A DNA stretch of 64,000 nucleotides. Source: Opisthorchis felineus. Lineage: Eukaryota; Platyhelminthes; Trematoda; Opisthorchiida; Opisthorchiidae. The DNA lies in NCBI GenBank assembly GCA_004794785.1, contig SJOL01005510.1:292582-356581 (forward strand), read 5' to 3'. Numbering within the stretch: the first letter of the stretch is position 1; each line of letters begins with the position of its first letter. Made by a program: the position numbers and the translations under genes. Of this stretch, positions 39,101 through 51,100 are shown one piece after another. Below the pieces are notes generated by a model, which was not told where the DNA came from, ran no database searches, and saw only the letters and a program-made list of their open reading frames with translations.

Positions 39101-42100
39101 TTCATAATGATTGTTTACTTAATCTTTGAATTCACAAATAAACGCAGTGTTTGCTGGTGCGTGGCTACAATTGCCAAACTTGTACCGTTAGAATCTAGTC
39201 AGACAAAAATTGAAACGATGAAGGTTGTCACTGTACCGGGATGGATACTGTAAAGACAGGCTACAATCAATCTCTTCAATGAGGGTGTGCTGAACGATTG
39301 TCGATAATATAAAACTATGAGGGAAACATGCCTTCAGATTTCATGCCTTTTGTGCACCTAGTAGCTTACTGCAAAACAAAGCAGTATATTTACATATCAT
39401 TATGCGCATGCGTGTCAAAAATGATTCTTGATGATGATATTAGCAACCACTGCTGTAGATGAGACGTATCCGTGAAAAGTTTATGTGGAGTTAGGATTTT
39501 CTGCGATTAGGCAACAGTTTATTCAGCTACCCTTAAAACCTTGAAATTTTGGTTTATCTCTGTCCTGTATCAATCCCTTCGAAAAACTCTGGATTTCAAA
39601 CAAACAAACGTGCTTTGCTAGGTGATTGGGAGACCACAACGTTAAACCACAAAGAGCAACTGACTGTTGCGTCCCAGTTGGACTACAGTATCAACCAATA
39701 AACCAATCAGTCAACTACTCAGCTACAACACCCTTTCGGTGCCCAGTTGTTACGCTGCGCGAAAAAAGCATGGGGCAGAGGTACGGCCAAGCCGCCCAAG
39801 CATAGATGAGAGCAGTCGAGATACAGAGGGTTCGAACCACGGACCTTCCGGCCAGTAAGTTCGCGCCTTAACGACTGAGCTACTCCAAGCTCTGTCTACG
39901 GCGATGTCCGGACTACAGTATAGACCTCCGTAAAGTCTCCGTCTAAAAAGACTGGTCTTTACGGAGAAAAACTTTTGATTACTGTGCTTTGTGTTATATA
40001 TGAAATTCAGGGAGTTTATAGAGTACATCTCCCAAATCCGTACACTATGCTTGGTGGTTTCAACCCCGTTGTCTTGTCATGTGTGCAAAATTAGCCACTC
40101 AGAACGATTGAAAGAACTTTACTGATTGCAAGCCAAATGTGGTATTTTTCTTTATCAGAGGCCGTTATTTTTTTCCATTAAACCCAATGGACGTGAATGA
40201 GGGAACCAACATGACAACAGTCTTTCGGATGCGTCTTATGGTGGAAGCGAGAGGAATGGTAGGACAATAATCTTCAGCAAGAGTGGAATAATCCAAACTA
40301 CGGATGCTTTGTTTGTTTACTTTCTGGCAACATCGTTTTGAACGTGACGATAAACCCGCATGTATCGCCTGAAGGAAATCCAGAAACTCATAATGATTGC
40401 GGTGCTTTCCTGGTCAGTCCTTGTGATAGGAATATTGTTTTCCCGTATTAGGTTACCCAGTATATATCTCAGCTGGAGGAATATTCAAGTTAGATTGTGT
40501 AACTGACTACAGTAGCCAACTTTAATGGCATAATCTTTGTCTCTTTTCCTAAGGGCTTCATCATAACAATCAAAGCACCCGTGGTGGTATACTTTAGCAT
40601 CATGAATTCGCGCTGACTAGGAACGTGTAAGACTGGAATTCAGATAACCAAGTTGGAAATACTGTATAGCGCAACCAAGAAGCAGCTGAGTTAAGAGGTT
40701 GTGCGGTGTGGCTACTGTTACCACATGAGTCAATTTCCAGACTGGTCTAGCAAGCGGAGCTATCTGTCGACCACAATAAATAATTTAGTGCTGCTTCCAC
40801 CGTAGCACATACTCGATGAAAAATACTATCTGTTAGGTTGACAAAAATGAACGCTCTGGTTGTATTCTTCGTAAACCTTAAAAATTCCTCCAAGTTTGTA
40901 GGACATCCAGAGAGTTATCTAGCAGAAAAGGAATTTTGACTGATGAATACCATATGATTTTGACTAAAAAACAACTTTTTGCTTCTAAACTCTTCCTGAA
41001 TGGCCGTTTAGATGAGCGATCTTGACGAACGTGCATAGATGTCCCATATGTCACCACGCAAAGCGGTTAGTGTACTTCATACGTCATCTGCCCCCTTCTG
41101 TGTGGTCCGATGAAATGACAGTATTGCGTCATCATATTCAGCGGGTATAGCTTCATAATGTAATTAAAACAGAAGTTGGAAAGCGGTTATTCGGTTGATT
41201 CATGCAGAGTAAAATGTCGGCTGAGAATCCGCACAAGTTCTGTTGTTCCTCATTAGAACAACATCAGCCAGTCTATATCACGCCCAATGCAATGAAGAAC
41301 CACCAGTTGGTTCACCTAACTGATTCTTCTCACTTGTAAAGGAAAACTGATAAACACTGATGGACATCACGCTGTAAGCTGAACTTACCCAGCGTCTCTT
41401 GCAAACCTCACTTGACATAAGACATGCGCACAACATCAGGCGAACTTAAGCTAGTCAGTCAAGTTAAGACATGACAGCGTGTGCGAAATTGGGTTCGGTT
41501 GCCTTCTATGTCTTCCAGCATATCAAACCACCTGCAAGAAGGATCACATGAGGCCTCAGCCAAGAGGGCGCGAAGATCCAACAGCGCTCAGTTTAAGCGC
41601 CTTCTCTTTACCCTTGCCACGTCGTCGGCTGTTCCCCGCGAATCTTTCACCAACAATCTCTCAGAAGGCCAAGCAATGCCCTCTTCGGAAGGCGGTAGTT
41701 TAGTATGCGTAACACATGACCCAACCACCTCAGACTGGCAAGCTCTAGCTGCTGCGCTCACTATTCGGCTTAATTAGCAAATGCCCGCTTAGGCGCCATT
41801 TCATTACCTACTCCGTGAAACCAGCCAACTCTTGCTATGCTAAGGAGGCACCGGTGACCAAACGTTTTAGAAGGCCTAAGAACCTCGGATAAGAGTGGCT
41901 AAATCTCATAATCCAACATCAAGCAGGATCATTTTTAAATTTGCCTTATATACACGGTCATTTAGCTTCGGAAGAATTTTCTTCTGACACCAAGAACTTC
42001 GCCAGTTGGTGAACGCTGATCATGCCTTGATTATCAGAGCATTAAATTCACTTGTTACACTACACTCATGGGGTACGCAGCTGTCAGATGGGTCTAGATG

Positions 42101-45100
42101 GCCCAGTGGTTAGAGTGCGCATTTACTGACCGGTAGGTCGTTGGTTCGAACCCGGCCTCTGCATCTCGACTTCGCCTGTCTAGGCTTGCTATGACCTGGC
42201 GGTATCCCAGCCCTCATGCTTCCTTCGGGTGGCATGGCAGCTAGGCACCGAAAGGATGTTACAGCTTAACTATAACGACGCAACTGTCAAGGTACATCAA
42301 CTGAAAAACAAACCCAAGCTCTTTATCCCAAATTTTCAGAATCTCAAGGGGATGGGAAATCTCCACATGAGGCTTTGCACTTTGAAAGTACAAAATGCAT
42401 GCCAATGTGCTCCAGTTAGCTTGTGCATACAACTAGTCGTCAAACAATTAAACAATAACCCCTCATAATTCAAGTCCACTAATCTTTTTCCAGCTGAGAC
42501 TTTGATTCGCAGATTCATGATATCTTTGAGTGTGCACTTCATGATAAACTCAACGGCAAAAATGAACAAAATGGAGAAAAAGGACAGCTTTGTCGAACTT
42601 CATTAGTTGTCTGGAGGTTTCTGGGAAGTTCGTCCTACACCCTAACCCGACGTTGGGCATAGGAATATTTGATACATTCAAGGACATCCCCTCTAGCGAA
42701 GAAAAATAAGGAGAGGTGATCTATCCACAGAGTCAAAGACTCCAGTGAAGTCGACGTAAAGCACGATTGTTGGTTGCAAGTGGTGTGGCGCTGCTCACGT
42801 ATTTGACGTCACATAAGGAAATGGCCAGTGCAGACTCTGTCAGGTCGAAATACTGCTTGGTGCCCTCGGAATTACGCCTCACATGATGACGATTGGCGTT
42901 GCAATATAAAGGAAGCCTATAGCCGTATTGCAACAGCTGTAATCCTTACAACCCTATAGTTATAACAGTCAGTTCCTGTATCTTTTTTACTCAGGGACAC
43001 GACCAACCATTGTTCTATGGAACACGACCTTGTTCCCAAATACGTACGAACAACCTGGTCAAAATGGAATACAAATATTCTACCGTATCTTTGAATAACC
43101 CTGAGGAACGCCTATTTGGTCCATTAGCCCTATGGCGTTCAAGGCGGAAAGCCATGTTAGTACTTCATCAACTGATTGGGGATCTAAACTCACAGCCCAA
43201 GACTGAAAATGAGCGAGTTGAATGGAAGACTTAGGCAGTAGAGCAGAGGGCCAAATTAACTTCTTCAGGAAGTACTCGGAAGCCTAGACGCTGATCCTTA
43301 TTTATATATCAGACTTCTAATATTACCTTAACTTGTCTGCCATACGGGGAGCCTTTTGTTTCCTGGTTTGCGGATTATCTAGAACAGCTTCTGTTTATTC
43401 TCAGCCTCGCCGGCCTTTTCCATTTCTTGAACTCCCCCCCCCCCGACTCTCTGTTCACATGTGGGCTACACTTGAGATGTTATCTGATCGATAGTATAGC
43501 CTATTTGTACTCCAAACCAAAAAATGTTCAGAAAGTAGTCATTTTGAGGTCTAGCTTCTCCCATGTACGCACTCGGAAACACCACAAGCAGAGGTCCTGG
43601 TGCCACGTATAGCCATGGTTATTTCCATCCAATTACGGTCAAAACTAGCTGTAATGGGTCGCACTGGTATGTTTCCCTAACTTGTGGTTTACACTGCATT
43701 CCTACTGATAAATAAGGAGCTCGTCTCTGCGGTTTAGCGCAACAATTTTATGAAAATGTGCATCAAACAAGGACGTAACTGGAATCGACCCGCGCATTTT
43801 GAAACGAGAAGCAGGCAAGAACTACACCGCGCCATTGACAGCCAATGGCGATTCGGTTACTTTATCTCCGAGGCTGTTAAGCTCTATGGGGACTGGTAGC
43901 ACAACGGAGTCGAATGAGTCTAAAACTAGTGCTGCTGTGAAACATTTGTTGACCAGTAGAAAGTAACAAATGGCGTCCAACCTTACCATTGATTTTTTCT
44001 CAGATTAAACGTACCACGGAGGCGTGCTCCTCATAGTATGAGGAGCCTAACCATGCACTTAAATCTCCCGCTTTTATGACCAAATCCGAAATTCCCCTTG
44101 CATGACAACAGACCAGTCAAATCCTGTTAGATGGTGTCGTACAATAAACCGGTCTTTCTGGTGCGTCAGCTGACATAGCGAGAAAAGAACTTTTAGTGAT
44201 TTGACTGTTGGGAAGGTTTACTTACGTAGAATCTCGGACAACGGAGAGTCAAATGTTTACGGGTATCTAGTCAAGCAACGAAGCGTTAGCTTAATGCGTT
44301 ACTGAGCCAGGCAAACCATCGCACCACGATGGGGTCTGGTCACTTCGCGACTAAGTAACTGGTAATTCAATCTGTTTTGACATCTACGCCAGAATAAGCG
44401 CCATATTTACGTACTAATAAAATGTCTTTGGACAGTTCAAGCCTTTGGTTACAGTTAAGCAACCATTTTCCGTTAATCAAAGTGCCACGTAGTCAGTACA
44501 CTTTGCATACTCATTTTTGCTTCCTCACAAAAAGTATTCGAGGGTTTACACTTAGGATACATCTTCAGCTAATCAGCTGGAACAAGAGAAATTATTTGCT
44601 CCGCCTATGCTTCAAATTGGACTTCTTGTAACCTTTAACTTTAGAATAAAATGGATGCTAATAAAAAAATCTCGAAACAGGCGAATGTATTCATCGCAGG
44701 GTCAATCCCCATCATATCAAAAACCGAACATTAGAAAATCTGCTTGTAGGATTTTTGCTTCAATGCTACTGATTTCTTTAGTAAACCACCTTGCAGAATT
44801 TTTTATATAATGCGACTGATAAAGTAGAATATCCTTGGATAGTTCTCAGAGTTACCGTAATTTCATAAAAATGAAAGATGACGCCAACACGCAGAATAAA
44901 ATCGTTTGCGAGATTTTTCGTTTATTTCTTAAGCCCTCAACCAGTTTCTTCAAGCAACTTGAAGTAACCTACAGAGAAAACGTTAGCCCAGTACCATACC
45001 ATTAGTAGTGTCCTTTATTATTTTTGACATGGTTCCAGAGTCTGAATATTTTTTTGAGTTTTTGTCATCATTCGGAGTAAAATCATCATTGCGTTGGATA

Positions 45101-48100
45101 GATTGCGTAGAAGTGTTTTCTGAAATATTAGAAAAACTTTCAAAAGACCATTCCAAAACCATCCAACGAGACAAAGGCCCAAAATTAATCCGTTTTATTG
45201 CGGTTTTAATAAGGCTTAAGTGGTTTTTGGTGAATGGAATCCGTTAACTTACCTCTTCGGGTTGTTCGTTCAATAGTCCCACGAGCTTTTCGATCACACC
45301 CAATTTTTGGAATTGTACGACATTCTCTTTCGAGATTGCGCACTTCCATATCGCTCCAGTTGCGGCTGCCAGGAGTTCTTTGTTGTCTTGCTTAGCGAGC
45401 AGAACAATGAGTGGTTCCAAACCACCGTATAGTCGAACAAGATCACGCGTTTCTGGCTCCTCAGCACACTAAAAACAGTTTTATATTGAAGAACTGACTT
45501 CCCCCTCAAAGGATTATTCTTACTGATAGAAAGTCGGTGAACATAGATTAAAATAACTGGTAATTTACTATGAAGAATTACCAACCAGCATTTCTCTGCC
45601 TCTGGTTTAGGACCTATTCTTTCTTTTACCTATCTCTCATTAAACAATTTTTGGCTCACTTTATCAGTCCTATTAGGCAACGATCAGGATGTCACTTACA
45701 TTTGGCATCCAGGCACAAAGTTTTCCTTCCCCACGGCGCGCCTTAAACAATCGAATGGTCACTGCCACCATTTTTATCCTCTCGGGTGCAAGGGAGAAAC
45801 TTTGAAACAGGTGCACGAATGAGCAGTTGCCCGACTTAGTTGTGTGTTCAATTTACAGTAGTAAAAAGGGTATATGTCCAACATTTTCAAAATTTAACTG
45901 GTGGGATGAGAGAATACTGTTTGTTGTTTCCTGTAGCGCTTGCTATCGAGGTCATTTCGATGACCTTCCAATTTAAAACTCCTAGTCTTTGTTGAACACT
46001 GAGTTTTATTTTACTTATTTTTCCCTTGTGTTTAGTCGATAATTAAATTGGCCGCCCCGTTGTGAACTTCGTAGGTTGCTTGGAACAACCACAAACTGTC
46101 GGTGTTTAGATCCAGTGAACGATAATTTACAATCACATGGTAAAACATGTTAAACTGGTGAAGCGTGTAAATTCGAGGTTGGAAAACCTCCAAATTAAAG
46201 GTCATTAGGACAATGTCCTCAGCACTGATGTTGATAACTTACAGACAATGCAGATGACAATCATGAAGAATAATGTAATTCATTAAAAAAATGGCAACTG
46301 GATTGCGTCAATAGTAGTTATATCTGTCAAGGTGTTCAATATCGAGTGTTATTCAGAATTTTTGACTAGGGAAGAAAATTGTGGGTATGAAAAACAGGAG
46401 CTTGTTCCTGGCCGATGAAAGATGCATGAGTAATATTTTTCCACCGTCTACTCAGAAGCTTTATCCGTGAAAGCTGACCAAATTAAACTGCGTTGGCTTA
46501 CCGACTATTGGGAAATTGAGGTAAATATGAACTTTGTGACTACCTTTTTTTCTGATCATCATCACTGATATCAGTACAACTGGGAAACTACAGTTTCCAT
46601 GTTGTTTGTGTTTATGATGTATTGTATTCTACTGTATTGCAAACCAGAATACTAGCCTACCACCACTAGCTCACCAAACTTTAGCTGCACAGAACTTCAA
46701 GAATTCAGTACTGTATGTAAAAACCGTTGGCAATGACGCCACAGAGGTAAGACAATGGCCGCATGCTTTATTATCTAAAATCGAGCACAGAAAAGGTAAC
46801 TTAAGCGCCATTCTCGAAGCTAGATAGCATGCCTTGTTTTGCCCGTCTCAGATCCGGTTAACGGTTGAATAACCGTGTCAAACTAACACCTATTTGGTAC
46901 ACTAAAGCACTCGCTGATCCCACATCGGACTTACCAACCTTGACAGTACTCACGACTCACTATTCGAATTTTTCGACAAGTGATTCGTTTGCTAAAACAT
47001 GTACAGAACCACTTGAAACTGGTATGAATTTTCCGAATTATTGTGGCCTTCAGCCTGTGTGTTCAAGTGCTTTCAAATGAGCTATTTTAGTTTTTCTATA
47101 TAATCCAGGTAATTATATCCACTTCTGTTCTTAGACAAACTAATGCTGCCACGTTTTCTCCAAGCATGGTGAAACAATTCGAAAGTATACCCATATAGAG
47201 ACAATATTTTTAAGAGAACTGGTGACACTTTGCCTCGATGTTTTGTTTTATTCTCCAAGTGACTTGCACTGGACCGAAAACAGCTGCTGAAGCCCACCAA
47301 AGTTATGAGATTTTTATTCAGCCACTGAAAAGTTTCTATTTATCATCGTGTACTTCACTGGAAATTTCAGGTGAGAACCAGTGAAACATCATACATCGCA
47401 TACACGGGTGCACACTGAGCTGTATTTACGTTTTCCGCTCATAGAAATCATGTTGTTATTGCATGGTGTTTTCCTAGTAATGTAAGACATTACCCAGAGC
47501 ATGATCATTATGCAATGCATGCAGGAGAGAAGCATCTCTTATTTCGAGGTTTTTTTCAGCTATCCTTGCCACAAGAGGTAACATGACAAAGGACACATTT
47601 GGCTAGCCAACTTTCACAAGTAAAATCCCCGCGCCAAATTTTTGTTAACAAGCATTTTTCTTTTTGCACCATTGTCGCAGTGTCAGAACGTGTTTCTCAC
47701 CATATTGGCAACTCTTTAATATACTCTTAGTGGAGACGCTTTTTCACTCGTAGACCTTTGATCAACCTTGAATAAAAGTACTACTTTTTAGCACATAGAA
47801 CTCTACTCTTCCGTATTTTGCCGTACAAAATGCTCAAAGAAAATCCTGATTTATTATGTTCACACAGAGGTTTAATTTACCGTTGTAGAGGTGGTACAAC
47901 TTAATGTGCGTATCACACATTTTTTTGCAACCTTTTGTCACTGGTTACAAAAACAAGCCAAAATGAGCTTTCTGTGTCATTCATTGAAATACTGAAAAAA
48001 CAGTCCCTCTAGGATAGTCTGATATCTTTCGTCTTTCTGACCTCCACTCTCGGGTACTATATACATTTGTTGTGAGGATCCTTTCCTGTAACTCAAGTCA

Positions 48101-51100
48101 AATAGAGTGCACTAGAAAACGCCAACCTACTTTGAATATGGTGGATGCACAGTGCATCTGAAGCTCGGGGTTCGGCCTTTTCAGATTCTTCACCAAATCT
48201 TCGACCATCCCTTCTGTTCGGATAGCGACCCGGTACGTAGGCTAAACAATGATACATCGGGAAATTAGCGAAACATTGGTATTCTTCCTGAACAGCTGGC
48301 CTCCTGGGATAGAAAATGACCATCAAGGCTATTTCACCGTCCGGTCTCAGCAAATACAGTTGTCTGACTTCTGCCCATTATGAGTATTTCCATCAAAATA
48401 GATGCGAACATTCAGTATCTCCATCGTGTGCAGACATCGGTGCCCCTTAAGTCTTACTTGTTTCAATGCTAATAAGCACAGACTTAGCGAATATTACAAA
48501 GAGTCTTTCTGGCATGCATCACTGGAAGCTTCTCCTAACTTCTGATGTCCGGCTAAAACACTTCAAACCAGCAACGAGCAAAAAAACTAGCAAAATTTAT
48601 ATGAGCAAAATACAAGACAGAACACAGAATCCTCACTATGACCACAAAAACCTTATAAAAATGAACCTAGTCGGCACCATTGGTCTCCCATCAACTTCGC
48701 TACCCTCACCGCCAAATCTGAATGGCCAGCTTAAAAGGCAGTTTTTATCGTTCTCCATATCGCGAAGTGATTCCGACTAATTCAGTTAACCGCTTCTTTC
48801 TTTCTCACAAAAATCTAATACTTTTGTGAGGTTACTCCAAAGAGCACATTTATTAGATGGCTTATCGTAATTTGTACCAGAATAACGACTGATAAACCCA
48901 ATGGTAGAAATTGTTTCTTGAGTCAGGTGACTCAAAATCAAACATGGTAGTTGGCTGAAAACAAAGCCAAAACACTGCGGACTTTGAGCTAAAAATGTTA
49001 GTCCATGCTGCATCCTCCTGTCAAAACGCATTTTGGTTATCAACGAACATCCCACATCTCCCCTGTAAACCAGGATGGTTAGCGCATCAGCTATAAAACG
49101 TGTACCTAATTCTAACGTTTTTGTAGCAAATGTTGAACAAGCTGCTGGAATTCAATAGTAACTGCGCTTCTCACTTAATCATCAGAAAACGGTTTGACGT
49201 AATCAACCCCTTAAAAACGGAATTTTATCCAAAGGGTGAATACTGCAACATAATACTGGTACAATTTTCCTGATTTAATAGATTATGATTCGGCGAAATA
49301 CACGCATTTGCAAACAAATTTGGTTTCGCGAGAGACGCACCTGGAACCCAGCTGAATCTCTCGTTCGTGATGTTATGATTATGATTCATCTTCTTACCAA
49401 TGAGGATTCAATTTTTACAAACATCACTTCTGTTTAACAGAGGATTCCAAACACTTTTCTACAAATCACAACACCCGGGACATTTATAAATAAGTCATAT
49501 AATCGAAGAACACTACTGTTGTGTACAAAGAGGAACGTTCGTGAGTATGTGCAAATCCTTACTTCCGAGGCGCACTCTTGCAGAGTTCCCACCACAGGGA
49601 TCAGCATGTTCTCGTGAGGGGATTTTAGCAAGCGAGCCAAAAGTGATATTACCCCAGCCTTCTTCATGGCTAGTTTGTTCTTCCGAGATTTGCTGCAAGA
49701 CCACAGAGCTAGGGCTCCACAGCGTGCGACCTCAATATCTCGCTCTACATCGGTGGTCATGGGAACTGCATTTAAGCTTGGACAGTCGAGCAGTGCGACC
49801 TGGAATACACAAAAATAGTTTATTAATTTAGTCAAGAAAATGTATAAAAACTACGTCAATAAACATTTCAGCACCTCAAAACCGACCGTAGACTGCCCGT
49901 GGACTTTGAGGAATTGTCCAACACTGCTTATTTAGAACAAAATAAACTTCATGGAATATTCTCACAACTGAGCGTTGTAGATTATGCGGATGAATGAATA
50001 TACGCCATTAAGATTGAGGGACTGCATGAAGTCTCCAGTTATTTTATCGCATACATGAACTCAAAATGATACTTGACTGCCTCCTAACTAATGGTGACAC
50101 TAGACACAAACGTTATCACGGACAACAGGTGATGCAACAATGTCATACGAATTATGGTCAAAATGCACGAAAGTATGGATATGCAACTTGGTCCAATTAA
50201 GTGTCAACTTGCATGCAAATATTTAGGAGTTCATATGCCTTCCTGTGTGAAAGCGCACTGTGTTTTTTCGAGAAAGCCTGTCTTTTGAGGAAAACAAACC
50301 ATGCAGATTTGAACAATAAGCGGGTTCTCTAAACGCAAGTCTAAGCTCGGGACCCAAATCCGCGCTCGTAAAACCACGGCAGTTGGGTTATTAAATTTTC
50401 GAATGGTCACGGAGTTTTCGGCCAAAAGATAGTCCCTTAGGGAGATATTTTTCAGCAAAACACTAGTCCGTGGTTTGCAATATCCAACCTTGCTTAGATA
50501 TTGTGTGCTGAGATATTGTCCTGACCAAAGTTAGTATGACGGTATAGTTACAATTAACCAGTGCAGTAATTTAATACTGAAACAGAGTTGTACACATCTC
50601 ACTACGGAGCACTGAATGAGGTTATTATCCATCAAGCAGGCGTCTACGCACACATCTCATTATATGGTATAAGAACATATTCATGCTATCACTGCACACA
50701 AACTAGCATTCTTTTGGCTGTGTTTCACTTGTATAATGACTTTTCTTCTCAATATCACACTGTGGTAAGAAGAAATCCATGAGTCTCAAGGACTCAGGCT
50801 ACCAATTTTCAACACCATTAACTCTATTAAATGCAAAAAGCGGTGAATAGGTGCACGCTCTTAAAATAAACAACATGTACCTAAGAACAGAAGGGCCACT
50901 GTTTCAACTAATTTGCTCCTCTGAGAACACTTCCAAACTGACCCTAAATGTCTATGAACAAAATTCACCCTGAACAGCATTAAGGGTTTCCGTTCCCACC
51001 TACGGTCAAATGGGCATTCGTTGTATTATTCTATTTCAGCATCTACCAGAAGTGTAAAACAAAGTACCTTGGATTTACTAATGTGCATAAAACAAGGTGA

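Larger units (their letters stand above)
28944..45252 (-). other. ODAD2 giant intron h-i (16.3 kb), retroelement-rich
   Basis: GT-AG, phase 0, bounded by exons that join NEQPEE to VLVNVV exactly as in human ODAD2. It holds a hammerhead SINE (33966), LINE endonuclease fragments (35870-36420), a SINE with target-site duplication (39692-39909), an RTE-like LINE interrupted by a SINE (41480-42960), tRNA-like heads (32935, 43775) and simple repeats. No nested host gene is supported; stretches 28950-32900, 37020-39690 and 44300-45250 hold nothing I can assign. Confidence 0.85.

Noticed and set aside
39667..39858. Plus-strand 63-codon frame
   Set aside because: Lies within the reverse strand of the SINE at 39692-39909.
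41479..41777. Plus-strand 98-codon frame and an overlapping 74-codon frame
   Set aside because: Antisense of the LINE C-terminal region containing [10 protein letters not shown] on the minus strand.
42089..42170. Candidate functional tRNA gene
   Set aside because: A and B boxes are good, but there is no full acceptor stem, and the sequence continues into the repeated SINE tail seen in four other copies.
42229..42468. Plus-strand 79-codon frame starting MAWQLGTER
   Set aside because: Begins in the tail of the nested family 1 SINE and runs antisense through the LINE; a repeat-derived frame, not a gene.
49541..49831. 96-codon plus-strand open frame
   Set aside because: Antisense of ODAD2 exon f, which has strong protein similarity and splice sites.
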